Shown here: one piece after another, positions 42,456 through 51,081 of the stretch | How the letters are laid out: every line of letters starts with the position of its first letter | Position numbering within the stretch: position 1 is the first letter of the stretch | Assembly: GCF_018614975.1 (NCBI RefSeq) | Contig: NZ_JAGGNR010000037.1 | Coordinates: 38,059 to 102,058 of the forward strand | DNA length: 64,000 nt | From: Paenibacillus polymyxa | GTDB taxonomy: Bacteria; Bacillota; Bacilli; Paenibacillales; Paenibacillaceae | Direction: 5' to 3' | Notes under the pieces: model-generated | The model's input: only the letters and a program-made list of their open reading frames with translations | What the model was told of the DNA's origin: nothing | Databases searched by the model: none | Made by a program: the position numbers and the translations under genes

Positions 42456-43337
42456 CTATCCTTTCACGGCTCCGAGGGTGATCCCCTTAACGAAGTACCG
42501 TTGGATAAACGGGTAGATTGTAACAATAGGCAGAATGCTGACCACAATGGATACATATCGAACCTGAAGGGAGGAGACCGCCAGCGCACCAGATGTCATC
42601 GTACCGCCCATCTTCTGCATCACTTCCGGCGAAGCCATGATCAGCACCCTTCGCAGGAACATCTGCAAGGGCTGCATATCCTGTTTGCCCAGATATAACA
42701 GGGCCGAGAAAAAGTTGTTCCAGTGGAATACCGCATAGTACAGCGTGAGCACAGCCAGTGTTGGCTTGATGATCGGAACCGCCAGACGATACAGCATCGT
42801 CATCTCGTTGGCCCCGTCTATACTGGCACTTTCGAAAATCTCATTCGGAATGCCTTCGAAGGCTGAGCGGCAGATCATGACGTTAAACGTAATCACCAGC
42901 ACAGGCAGCACCATAACCCAGCGGGTGTTGTACAGCCCAAGCGAGGTAATCAGCATGTAGACCGGAATGAGTCCACCCGAGAAATACATGGTGAAGGCGA
43001 TGAAGAAATTCAGCTTGCGGCGTAAGAAAAATTGCTGTCTGGATAATGGAAAGGCGGCAAGACATGTTGCCACAATGTTCAACAGTGTGCCTACCACGGT
43101 GTACCAGAGGGTGTTGTAGAACGAAACCCATAACTCCTTGTATTGCAGTACCATTTGGTAACCTGACAGGGTAAACCCAACGGGCCACAATACAACTTTT
43201 TGTTTGTCGATGGCATCCACCGAGCTGAATGAAATACTAATGACGTACAGAAAGGGATACAACGTGACAACAACCGCCAGTATGGTCAGCAGGTAGACAC
43301 ATCCGTAGAACAAACGGTCACTTCTCGATTTTTGCAT
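42456..43337 (-). CDS. ABC sugar permease, LplC/YtcP-like
   Basis: This 293-aa inner-membrane permease has six TM helices and starts FYGCVYLLTILAVVVTLYPF. The EAA loop that contacts the ATPase is FESASIDGANEMTMLYRLAV near residue 185. Further family residues are FNTLWYTVVGTLLN and MFLRRVLIMAS near the C-terminus. No ATPase is encoded in the operon, so a shared MsmX-type ATPase is expected elsewhere in the genome. It lies 30 nt after the partner permease. Confidence 0.92.
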   Translation of the reverse strand: MQKSRSDRLFYGCVYLLTILAVVVTLYPFLYVISISFSSVDAIDKQKVVLWPVGFTLSGYQMVLQYKELWVSFYNTLWYTVVGTLLNIVATCLAAFPLSRQQFFLRRKLNFFIAFTMYFSGGLIPVYMLITSLGLYNTRWVMVLPVLVITFNVMICRSAFEGIPNEIFESASIDGANEMTMLYRLAVPIIKPTLAVLTLYYAVFHWNNFFSALLYLGKQDMQPLQMFLRRVLIMASPEVMQKMGGTMTSGALAVSSLQVRYVSIVVSILPIVTIYPFIQRYFVKGITLGAVKG

Positions 43338-43366
43338 ACAGGTCTCCTTTGGTCCGGGTTATAGTC

Positions 43367-44284
43367 TTACCAGAGTGACATCTTGGTCAGGCGGCGGGTC
43401 ATGGAATTGGCAGCAAAAACAAGGATAAAGGTGATAACGGAGTTGAACAGGCCAACCGCTGTGGCGAAGCCGTAATTCTGGCCCTCAATCCCCATCCGGT
43501 ATACATAGGTGGACAAGACATCAGCCGTTTCGTAGGTGGCTCCGTTGTAGAGCAGATATACCTTCTCGAAACCTACACTCATAATGCCGCCAAGCGACAG
43601 GAGTAGAAGAATGACAATGGTTGGTTTGATACTGGGAAGGGTCAGGTGCCATAGCTCCTGGAATTTGTTGACGCCGTCGATTTTGCCGGAATCATACATC
43701 TCGGGGTCGATCCCCATAATGGCTGCAATGTAGATGATGGAGCTGAAGCCAAAGCTCTGCCAGATGTCAGAACTTGTGAAGATGGTACGGAACCAGCTCG
43801 CATCCATCATGAAGTTCACTTTTTCCATGCCAAGACTCGCGATGAGGGTGTTCACAATACCGTCTGTTGGTGACAGGAAGTTAATAATCATACCGGCTAC
43901 AACAACAGTGGAGATGAAGTGAGGAAGGTACGTAACCGTCTGGGCAAATCGCTTGAATGTCCGGTTTTTGATCTCCACGATGCAGACAGCGAATAAAATT
44001 GGAATGGAGAAACCAAACAGGAGCGGCAGGAAGGCAAGCAGAAATGTGTTACGCAGCAGTCGCCAGAAGTAAATGGAATGCACGAACTGTTCGAACCAGC
44101 GCAGTCCCACCCATTCCCCGCTGAGCATGCCCTGCCCCGGCAAGAAATTACGAAATGCCAACAGCACGCCAGGCATCGGAAGGTACATGAAGATGAGGTA
44201 ATACAGAAAGATAGGTGAAAACATCAGCAGCAAATATTTATCCCGTCTGATCAGGCTGAACAGCGTGGACATGCGTTTTTTCAA
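43367..44284 (-). CDS. ABC sugar permease, LplB/YteP-like
   Basis: A 305-aa permease with six TM helices and the long N-terminal segment of the LplB group (KYLLLMFSPIFLYYLIFMYL, MPGVLLAFRNFLPG). The EAA loop is MYDSGKIDGVNKFQELWHLT near residue 196. It starts at TTG 44284 with GGGGAG 9 nt upstream and is the first gene of the pectin operon. A LacI-type operator half-match lies within 30 nt of its start. Confidence 0.92.
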   Translation of the reverse strand: MKKRMSTLFSLIRRDKYLLLMFSPIFLYYLIFMYLPMPGVLLAFRNFLPGQGMLSGEWVGLRWFEQFVHSIYFWRLLRNTFLLAFLPLLFGFSIPILFAVCIVEIKNRTFKRFAQTVTYLPHFISTVVVAGMIINFLSPTDGIVNTLIASLGMEKVNFMMDASWFRTIFTSSDIWQSFGFSSIIYIAAIMGIDPEMYDSGKIDGVNKFQELWHLTLPSIKPTIVILLLLSLGGIMSVGFEKVYLLYNGATYETADVLSTYVYRMGIEGQNYGFATAVGLFNSVITFILVFAANSMTRRLTKMSLW

Positions 44285-44309
44285 CGTGAAACACTCCCCT
44301 TCACTACAT

Positions 44310-44327
44310 AATTACAACGTTTGAATT
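44310..44327. promoter_or_regulatory. Second, imperfect LacI-type operator
   Basis: AATTACAACGTTTGAATT keeps the left arm and centre of the perfect palindrome at 44486-44503 and differs at two right-arm pairs. It lies 26 nt upstream of the first permease start, about 176 bp from the other site, close to 17 helical turns. Confidence 0.5.
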
Positions 44328-44485
44328 TTTGAATAAAAATGAATTGTCATTTCACTGACGTATTTGTTATTCAACCCATTCACATTTTGTAACAACCTAT
44401 ATTATTCTGCATAATAACGAGATATTTTCTTGAAGTAGTCCTCCTCACACCGTATTTCTGTCTTTTTAATACTTGCCATAACCAT

Positions 44486-44503
44486 AATTACAACGTTGTA
44501 ATT
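44486..44503. promoter_or_regulatory. Perfect LacI/GalR-type operator
   Basis: AATTACAACGTTGTAATT is an 18-bp perfect palindrome with the central CG pair usual for LacI-family regulators. It lies about 200 nt upstream of the pectin ABC operon, which contains the LacI gene. Confidence 0.65.
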
Positions 44504-44512
44504 TTAACCTAA

Positions 44513-44527
44513 ATGTATACGCTTACA
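44513..44527. promoter_or_regulatory. cre-like catabolite control site
   Basis: ATGTATACGCTTACA matches the CcpA box consensus (WTGNAANCGNWNNCW) at all but one specified position. It sits 10 nt from the LacI-type palindrome, so carbon catabolite repression of the pectin operon is likely. Confidence 0.5.
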
Positions 44528-44606
44528 TAAACTTTTTCCCATCTTAGCAAAGTCTCCATCGTTTGGCAACAACAAAAATCAGTGTCATTTTATAACATTC
44601 TGAATA

Positions 44607-44628
44607 CAGTCTCGCATACGCGAGACTG
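44607..44628 (-). terminator. Hairpin after the AraC gene
   Basis: CAGTCTCGC and GCGAGACTG form a perfect 9-bp stem with a 4-nt loop. There is no strong T run, so termination efficiency is uncertain. Confidence 0.5.
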
Positions 44629-44639
44629 CCCATTATAAT

Positions 44640-45443
44640 CTATACCCGATTCCGATATTCCATCGGTGTCATACCATACACTCGCTGAAAGGCTCTATAA
44701 AACTGACTGACGCTAGAAAATCCCAATTCATAACTGATTGTGGTTACAGAATCCGTCGTATGGCGAAGTCTCCTGGACGCTTCTTCTACGCGCAAATTCA
44801 GCAAATATTGATACGGTGTTGTTCCCGTAAGAGCCTTGAAAGAACGCATAAAATGGTACCGGCTCTGATGCGCGACCATCGCCATCGAATCAATATCCAT
44901 TGGGCCTGTATAGGCACTGTGAATGTAATCCAGCACTCGTTGGAGATGAGGATCAATGAATGTACCGGGATCTACATTCCTTTTTCCATTTTCCTGCCCC
45001 GTCAACATACGTCTTAGATACGTCTCGATCGCCATTTCTGTTTCCTGCACTTGCAGCATTTCGGGCACATCATCTAACAAAATGGAATTCCAGCCTCGAA
45101 ACAGACTGCTGATCTCAGCAGGATCAAAAGTCTGGGTAGGTCGAAACTCAGCTCGTCCCCCACTTAACTCCGCACCTTCCAAACTGCCTAATGGCGGTTT
45201 ACGGAACTTGATCACAATGACAGCTGAATCCGACCCTATCTCAAAATAATGCTCCGTCTGGGGATGAGCAATAATCCCTATGCCTGCTTTTAGCGGGTAT
45301 GCATGCCGTTCCTGTACCAGATGACATTGGCCTCTGACCGGCAGCGTTAGCTGATACCAGTCGTCATGTACATGCGGCTCATTCGCGAACCCTCCGGTAG
45401 CTTTCCATAATTCCAACCCATTTAGCGTCATGTTTAATTCCAT
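44640..45443 (-). CDS. AraC family transcriptional regulator with cupin sensor
   Basis: From ATG 45443 (AGGTGAG upstream) the product is 267 aa. The N-terminal domain is a cupin-like ligand pocket (HVHDDWYQLTLPVRGQCHLV, PLKAGIGIIAHPQTEH). The last 100 residues hold two AraC helix-turn-helix motifs (MDIDSMAMVAHQSRYHFMRS, SVTTISYELGFSSVSQFYRA). It diverges from an MFS exporter across about 120 nt and probably controls it. The inducer is unknown. Confidence 0.92.
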   Translation of the reverse strand: MELNMTLNGLELWKATGGFANEPHVHDDWYQLTLPVRGQCHLVQERHAYPLKAGIGIIAHPQTEHYFEIGSDSAVIVIKFRKPPLGSLEGAELSGGRAEFRPTQTFDPAEISSLFRGWNSILLDDVPEMLQVQETEMAIETYLRRMLTGQENGKRNVDPGTFIDPHLQRVLDYIHSAYTGPMDIDSMAMVAHQSRYHFMRSFKALTGTTPYQYLLNLRVEEASRRLRHTTDSVTTISYELGFSSVSQFYRAFQRVYGMTPMEYRNRV

Positions 45444-45462
45444 CGTTTGCTCACCTGCTGAC

Positions 45463-45490
45463 ATTATAGCAAATCGTGCTCACTTTCCAA
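45463..45490 (-). promoter_or_regulatory. Promoter of the AraC gene
   Basis: TTGGAA (45485-45490) and TATAAT (45463-45468) on the minus strand are 16 nt apart, just before the AGGTGAG ribosome site. The leader is short, which supports the downstream ATG at 45443. Confidence 0.6.
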
Positions 45491-45560
45491 GCACTTTTCA
45501 CAAAGACATGATCTGCACCCATCTTTTATCATAGAAAAAAATAATTCGAGGTGATCTCCC

Positions 45561-46784
45561 ATGGCTCAGGCCACTTTAAGCAAATTGCAAATCAACTCTT
45601 CCGCCAATTGGGCACTCGCCGGAGTCAGCTTCGCCCATCTGCTGAATGATGCGATGCAGACAGTGGTTCCGTCTGCATTCCCGCTATTCCAGCAGACCAT
45701 GCAGCTCAGTTTCGCCCAGATGGGCTGGATTGCCTTCACCCTGAATATTACCGCATCCGTCCTTCAGCCACTGGTCGGTTATATGTCAGACCGCAAGCCC
45801 ATGCCGATCCTGCTTCCCGGAGGCATGTTGTTCTCCCTGATCGGTGTTCTCGGCTTAGCCTTGTCATCCGAGTTATGGATGCTGCTTGTTGCGGCAGCAT
45901 TGATTGGTATAGGCTCATCCATCCTCCATCCCGAATCCTCACGTGTGGCCCATATGGCAGCCGGACGAGGACGCGGAATGGCGCAGTCGATCTTCCAGGT
46001 GGGAGGTAACACAGGACAGGCCATTGCTCCATTACTGGTCGCCTTCATCCTGCTGCCACATGGGCAGCATAGTTTTCTATGGCTGATGGGCTTTGCCCTG
46101 ATCGGCATCTTCATTCAGTCTTTTGTCAGTCGCTGGTACAGAGACAAGCTTGCCGAGACTCGCATTCGTCAGCAACGCCCTCTAGAATCAAGCGACGCAG
46201 AGCCAGTAGCTCGGCCTGTGAGCAAGGGATTCATCGCTTTTACAATGGGTATTCTCATCCTGCTGCTGTTCTCCAAATTCGTATATATTGCTGGCATGAC
46301 CGGGTACTACGCCTTCTATTACGCCGATGTATATGACTTGCCACTCTCCCAGGCACAGATCTGTCTATTTGTTCTGCAATTTGCAGGCATGGTTGGAACC
46401 TTGCTCGGCGGCCCACTCGCTGACCGCTATGGACGAAAACCGATGATCTGGTTCTCCATTGCAGGCACTGCACCGTTCTCCCTGCTGCTACCTTATGCGG
46501 GACCCGTCTTGTCCATGGTATTATGCGGAATGATTGGACTAATCCTGATGTCCGGCTTCAGCGTCATCATTGTCTATGCACAGGAATTGCTTCCTCGTCA
46601 TATTGGAACGGTATCGGGATTGTTTTTTGGCCTGTCGTTCGGCATGGCTGGGCTTGGCTCGGTTGTGTTAGGTTCCTTAATTGACGTGACCAGCATTTCG
46701 TTTGTTATCAAGTTATGTTCGTTTTTGCCACTGCTTGGTGTGTGTGCTGTATTTCTGCGCAAGGACCAACCAAGAACAGCGTGA
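45561..46784 (+). CDS. MFS transporter, fosmidomycin resistance (Fsr)-like
   Basis: A 407-aa, 12-helix exporter. The N-terminus SFAHLLNDAMQTVVPSAFPL and the motif GYMSDRKPMPILLPGGM are typical of Fsr-type transporters. HPESSRVAHMAAGRGRGMAQ and FQVGGNTGQAIAPLL are further hallmarks of this group. GGPLADRYGRKPMI is the second-half motif A. It starts behind GAGGTGATCTCCC and is divergent from the AraC regulator. The natural substrate is unknown. Confidence 0.92.
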   Translation: MAQATLSKLQINSSANWALAGVSFAHLLNDAMQTVVPSAFPLFQQTMQLSFAQMGWIAFTLNITASVLQPLVGYMSDRKPMPILLPGGMLFSLIGVLGLALSSELWMLLVAAALIGIGSSILHPESSRVAHMAAGRGRGMAQSIFQVGGNTGQAIAPLLVAFILLPHGQHSFLWLMGFALIGIFIQSFVSRWYRDKLAETRIRQQRPLESSDAEPVARPVSKGFIAFTMGILILLLFSKFVYIAGMTGYYAFYYADVYDLPLSQAQICLFVLQFAGMVGTLLGGPLADRYGRKPMIWFSIAGTAPFSLLLPYAGPVLSMVLCGMIGLILMSGFSVIIVYAQELLPRHIGTVSGLFFGLSFGMAGLGSVVLGSLIDVTSISFVIKLCSFLPLLGVCAVFLRKDQPRTA

Positions 46785-46862
46785 TAACCGTTGAAACCTC
46801 ACTGATTTTGTGACTACAATACACCTAGGAGAATTGAGGATAACAGAAGGAAGGAATAATGC

Positions 46863-47645
46863 ATGATTATTGATGTACAGCATGTCACTTGGAAAAGGGG
46901 ACCACTTACCCTGCTGAACGATGTGAGCTGGCAGGTTAATGACGGCGAACACTGGGCATTGCTTGGCCTGAATGGCTCCGGCAAAACAACACTCCTAAAC
47001 ATGATCACCGGATATCTCTGGCCGACCGAAGGCAAGATATTCGTACTAGGCCATGAATATGGTGATGTGGATCTGAGGCAACTCCGCAAATCCATCGGCT
47101 GGGTCAGTTCATCTCTGCAAGAGAAATTACACGGCGCGGATCGCACGCAGTATGTGGTGATCAGCGGTAAACACGCCACCATTGGCTTGTATGACAAGCT
47201 GTCAGATGATGATCTGGATCACGCACAGGAATTGATGCGAACGCTAGGCTGTCAGCACCTGTGGGATCGCGAATATCGCACCTGTTCTCAAGGCGAGAAA
47301 CAGAAACTTCTTATTGCCCGAGCGCTCATGGCCAATCCACGTGTACTTATTCTGGACGAGCCTTGCAATGGACTGGATCTGTTCTCAAGAGAGCGACTGC
47401 TAGAGAGCATACGTGAATTATCACAGCGCCCAGATACCCCTTCACTCATCTATGTCACCCATCATACCGAGGAAATATTGCCCGTGTTCAGTCACAGCCT
47501 TTTGCTGCGCCGGGGCGAAGTCGTCCGTAGTGGATTAACTGGCGATCTGATGAATACGGAAGTGCTTAGCGACTTCTTCGAGGCACCTGTGGAAGTTGAT
47601 CCGCATGGAGAACGTGTCTATGTCAGAGCTGCGGCGGATTCATAA
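46863..47645 (+). CDS. ABC transporter ATP-binding protein (YlmA/ModF-like)
   Basis: This 260-aa ATPase has Walker A GLNGSGKTTLL near residue 35, a Q-loop near VSSSLQ, the signature CSQGEKQKL near 138 and Walker B VLILDEPCNGLDL near 158. The switch His is in YVTHHTEEI. The sequence resembles single-domain YlmA-type ATPases, which often have no membrane partner nearby. None is seen here, so the transport role is uncertain. The gene lies 78 nt after the MFS gene, probably with its own start region, and a terminator follows. Confidence 0.92.
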   Translation: MIIDVQHVTWKRGPLTLLNDVSWQVNDGEHWALLGLNGSGKTTLLNMITGYLWPTEGKIFVLGHEYGDVDLRQLRKSIGWVSSSLQEKLHGADRTQYVVISGKHATIGLYDKLSDDDLDHAQELMRTLGCQHLWDREYRTCSQGEKQKLLIARALMANPRVLILDEPCNGLDLFSRERLLESIRELSQRPDTPSLIYVTHHTEEILPVFSHSLLLRRGEVVRSGLTGDLMNTEVLSDFFEAPVEVDPHGERVYVRAAADS

Positions 47646-47691
47646 TTGCGGGGTTATACACAGCAAACGTAACATAGGTGTAGAAACATAA

Positions 47692-47745
47692 CAGTAAAAG
47701 CCCAATATCTTATCCACATGTGGATAGATTTCGGGCTTTTTACTG
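47692..47745 (+). terminator. Terminator after the ABC ATPase
   Basis: CAGTAAAAGCCC pairs with GGGCTTTTTACTG. The loop contains the 16-bp palindrome TATCCACATGTGGATA, giving a long double stem. Confidence 0.85.
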
Positions 47746-47844
47746 CTATATCTAGTGTTATCCACCGTTTTCTGTGTAGAACTTTCTAATTTATGAGTAT
47801 AACTTTACGGTTTCATCTATTTATCTATACGTTTTACCACTATC

Positions 47845-48573
47845 CTATTTCCGGGCACTTAAAAACAGAAACAATGGAATGCGTTGCCTGCGCAGATAGG
47901 TTTCCTCGTTTACAAAATAAGCACGTTGTGGTGCTGACTCGCGCAAATGTTCTACACGGAACCCTGCCCGCTGCAATGCCATAAAGTATGATTCAATGGA
48001 ACGATGCATCTTTTTCACAGAACCGCCCAGCCACTGCTGCTCACGATATCCTTCTACAAAATACTGATCAACCACCCAATCCGTTCGAGTCCCGGAGGGT
48101 TGCAGTGTGGACGTAATCACAGGATGTTCTACCGAGAATACAAATGTCCCGTTCTCTTTCAAAGTATTGTATATGTTGCAAAACAGGCTCTCCACATCTT
48201 CAATATAGTGAACAGCCAGTCTCGATATAACCAGATCATATGCTCCCGCCGGATAGGTCCATTCTTCCATGAACGCTTGCTCAATCCGTGCATTCAATCC
48301 TTTTACCGATTTGTTAGCTGCCTGAATCATATTCACAGAACCCTCAACCCCTGTATACGTCGCACCTTCGCGCTCCCTACTCAGCAATTCTGCGGCGAAC
48401 CTTGCATCCCCACAACCAAGGTCCAGTATGTTCTTGCCGGCAACATCTCCAATCAACTCCAGCATCACCGGCTTCTCCAATGTATCATTGGCGTTCTCCT
48501 GCCACTTGCGACGTTCCATATACTTCTCAAAGTTCGCCTGATCATCGTAAAAATCCGATCCTCTGTCCTTCAT
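47845..48573 (-). CDS. Class I SAM-dependent methyltransferase
   Basis: From ATG 48573 (GGAGAG 7 nt upstream) the product is 242 aa. Motif I is NILDLGCGDARFAAELL near residue 46, an acidic strand 2 residue follows in YTGVEGS, and motif IV is YDLVISRLAVHYIED near 105. The C-terminal FSVEHPVITS segment and EGYREQQWLGGSVKKMHRSI are typical of UbiE/BioC-like small-molecule methyltransferases. The start at 48600 is possible but its ribosome site is poorly spaced. The substrate is not known. Confidence 0.9.
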   Translation of the reverse strand: MKDRGSDFYDDQANFEKYMERRKWQENANDTLEKPVMLELIGDVAGKNILDLGCGDARFAAELLSREREGATYTGVEGSVNMIQAANKSVKGLNARIEQAFMEEWTYPAGAYDLVISRLAVHYIEDVESLFCNIYNTLKENGTFVFSVEHPVITSTLQPSGTRTDWVVDQYFVEGYREQQWLGGSVKKMHRSIESYFMALQRAGFRVEHLRESAPQRAYFVNEETYLRRQRIPLFLFLSARK

Positions 48574-48726
48574 TCCGTGACTCTCCATTCGGATAAGCAT
48601 GCTTCCTATTTACAGCCTGTAAGAGTATACAGAATATGGATGTGCCTGGCTATAACAAAAAGACTGTTTACTGGAGTTATCCAGCAAACAGCCTTTCTTG
48701 CCTTACATTTATACAATTTTCGCCGC

Positions 48727-50022
48727 TTAGCCAAAACGTTCTGTTTTGTACCATTTGCTCTCGCGTTTCCGAATCTTGTCCATAATCAAGGAATAAAATG
48801 CCTTGATCGAGATCAGGATGAACAGCTGTGCATACGTGAAGTAGGACACGCAAGCATAGATAAAATTACGGGTATTGCTCTGTCCAATATCTGCGGCAAG
48901 TGCCAGATTGATCTGTAACACGTAAATAAAGTACATAAGCGCCCAACCAATGACCAGGAACACATACGCATCACCGGCAAACTGGAACGGTGAACTTACA
49001 TCTGGTTTAAATATGGCAATGACCTGATAGACCACATTCACGAGAAATATAATATCCGATACAATGATCGCAAGCATAAACCAGAAATAACTGACGGCAT
49101 AATAGATGACCAGCAACTTATTACGCCAACTGGAGCGGTTAAACAGGTTATGGATGTTATCCAGAACCACCTGATAATTCCCCTTTGCCCAACGTTCGCG
49201 CTGTTTCATATACACACTGAGCTTTTCCGGTTCCTGCTGATACGCTTCCGCTTGGGGAGCGAGTGCCACGAATTGGCCACGATTCAGAATTTCGAATGAC
49301 AATGCGGTGTCTTCCGTGATGGCTGTGACATCCCAGCCACCAATCTCCCGAATCAGTTCAGTTTTAATAATATAATTGGTCCCCGGAATCGAACCAAGCT
49401 GGAACAATTCCCACAGACCTGTGTGATACACACGTTGCGAAGTAATGATCTCCAGATTAATACATTTGGAGAGGAAATTCTGTCCTCTGTTGCGTGCTTT
49501 GTTTCTTCCAAAAACCACGCCATATTGTTCAGGGTTCTCAAGCGATTTTTGCGCCAAAAACATTAATGAATTCCGTTCAGGTGCGGCATCTGCATCGAAG
49601 ATACAGATCCAATCGCCCGTGGCCATTTCCAGTCCGTCATTTAATGCCCCTGACTTGCCACCTGTTCCTTTTCGCTCCATTACTGTCACATTGCGATGTA
49701 TATAACTGGTCTGACTGAGGAATGATCTCAGCTTCTCTCCGGTATCGTCTGTACAGTTATCCGCTATAACGATGACCTGGACCTTGTCCTCCGGATAATT
49801 CAGGCGCAGAATATGCTCTACCGTCGTAACAATGACCAGACCCTCGTTATGCGCAGGAACCATGATGGTCACCGTCGGATAGTGATCCATATGTTCAGGA
49901 ATCTGAATCCCCTTTTTGTCCTGTTTATTAATAAAACGAATAGCCCCTGCCATAATAACAATCGACTCGAATACGGCAATCCAGATGCTGAATATCGATA
50001 ACAGCAGAATAAAGTCAGTCAA
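48727..50022 (-). CDS. GT2 exopolysaccharide synthase (YdaM/IcaA-like)
   Basis: From TTG 50022 (GGAGG 7 nt upstream) the product is 431 aa. A TM helix is followed by a processive GT-A domain: VTIMVPAHNEG, VIVIADNCTDDTG, the DxD in CIFDADAAPERNS and the TED motif in VTAITEDTALSF. The QxxRW motif is in KQRERWAKGNYQ, and several TM helices follow. These are hallmarks of a beta-glycosyl polymer synthase (BcsA/IcaA/HasA class). It is coupled to a 44-aa membrane peptide and a GGDEF-like protein upstream. The polymer is unknown. The match to the B. subtilis ydaJKLMN operon is by domain order only. Confidence 0.92.
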   Translation of the reverse strand: MTDFILLLSIFSIWIAVFESIVIMAGAIRFINKQDKKGIQIPEHMDHYPTVTIMVPAHNEGLVIVTTVEHILRLNYPEDKVQVIVIADNCTDDTGEKLRSFLSQTSYIHRNVTVMERKGTGGKSGALNDGLEMATGDWICIFDADAAPERNSLMFLAQKSLENPEQYGVVFGRNKARNRGQNFLSKCINLEIITSQRVYHTGLWELFQLGSIPGTNYIIKTELIREIGGWDVTAITEDTALSFEILNRGQFVALAPQAEAYQQEPEKLSVYMKQRERWAKGNYQVVLDNIHNLFNRSSWRNKLLVIYYAVSYFWFMLAIIVSDIIFLVNVVYQVIAIFKPDVSSPFQFAGDAYVFLVIGWALMYFIYVLQINLALAADIGQSNTRNFIYACVSYFTYAQLFILISIKAFYSLIMDKIRKRESKWYKTERFG

Positions 50023-50023
50023 T

Positions 50024-50158
50024 TCATTTCCTCCGATCGTACTTGCGATTGACTTTTGATCGAAAACGAAGGGTAGCAATCGTTAGTAAAACGGTACATA
50101 CGGCAAAGATACAACTGACAGCGATACAGACCGGGATGAACCAGGACATATAATCCAC
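50024..50158 (-). CDS. Hidden 44-aa membrane peptide in the exopolysaccharide operon
   Basis: The gene starts at GTG 50158 with GGAAGGAGAG upstream and ends one nucleotide before the synthase TTG. The product begins MDYMSWFIPVCIAVSCIFAV, continues CTVLLTIATL and ends RFRSKVNRKYDRRK: one TM helix and a basic cytoplasmic tail. It carries the synthase ribosome site in its last codons, so the two are translationally coupled. It may be a small accessory subunit of the synthase, by analogy with small partners of other polymer synthases. Confidence 0.6.
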   Translation of the reverse strand: MDYMSWFIPVCIAVSCIFAVCTVLLTIATLRFRSKVNRKYDRRK

Positions 50159-50181
50159 AGCGAATCTCTCCTTCCCGTTCG

Positions 50182-51060
50182 TTAGATATATTCACCAATG
50201 AGATCCGTCTCTGTATTCCGTTCCAGCGCCGCGATAACTGCATCGATATCCTTATACTTACTGAATTGTTCCTTATGGAATACCAGCGCACCAGATCGAA
50301 TAACCGTCTGCAATTCATTTCCCCTTTTATCGATGAACTGCAGATCCATCATGGCTTTTTTGATGCGTTGTGTCAGAATGGGCATGTACTCCACATTGGT
50401 CATTGGACAGATAATGACAAACCTTCCCCGGTCCACAAAAAATTTATAATCCTCAAACCGAATCTGCTTCTGTATGGTAGTGGATAGTTCAAGAAGAAAC
50501 TGTGCATAGCGCACGGAACCGAGTGATTCCAATACCAACGGCAAAAACTCGATCTTGAACATCGCCATGCTGAATCCATATTGCTCCGAATAACGTCTGG
50601 CCAGATTACTTTGCTTAACAAGTGTATCCGCTAGTGCACCCTTATTACCCAGAGAGGTGTCCAGATCAATCTCCGGACTACGCCCCTTAAGCTCCTGCAG
50701 ACGCTCTATGACACGCGCTCTGCGCACAAGACTTGCCTTGATAAAGGCAGCCACTAACGCATTAGCTGGAATGAGCAACCACCATGAGAACGCAAGCACA
50801 TTGACATCCGCGTAAGTAACAAGCCAGACAAAATAAGAGACCAGATATATAAATCCGGCGACGACAGACACTCCGACAGGTATCACAAAACCCAGAATCA
50901 GCGCTCCAAGCGACACGATGCTAAACACCAACTCCTGTATGGTATAGCTCTGATTCATATAAATTTTAAGATAGACAGCGAGCTGCTGAATCACGGCTAA
51001 TCCGATCATACTGGCATATCCCCATGCAATACGACGGATGGGTGCTTTATTCCTCATCAT
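50182..51060 (-). CDS. Membrane protein with degenerate GGDEF domain (YdaK-like c-di-GMP receptor)
   Basis: The 292-aa protein has four or five TM helices in residues 12-110, then a linker and a GGDEF-fold domain (about 130-290). The active-site GGDEF is replaced by DRGRF (210-214), so it should not make c-di-GMP. The inhibitory RxxD site RFED (201-204) lies exactly five residues upstream, as in c-di-GMP-binding domains. It is probably a receptor that switches on the synthase encoded downstream. The start is ATG 51060 with GGAGAGAATAAACCT. This matches the role described for B. subtilis YdaK. Confidence 0.85.
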   Translation of the reverse strand: MMRNKAPIRRIAWGYASMIGLAVIQQLAVYLKIYMNQSYTIQELVFSIVSLGALILGFVIPVGVSVVAGFIYLVSYFVWLVTYADVNVLAFSWWLLIPANALVAAFIKASLVRRARVIERLQELKGRSPEIDLDTSLGNKGALADTLVKQSNLARRYSEQYGFSMAMFKIEFLPLVLESLGSVRYAQFLLELSTTIQKQIRFEDYKFFVDRGRFVIICPMTNVEYMPILTQRIKKAMMDLQFIDKRGNELQTVIRSGALVFHKEQFSKYKDIDAVIAALERNTETDLIGEYI

Positions 51061-51081
51061 AGGTTTATTCTCTCCAGTAGA

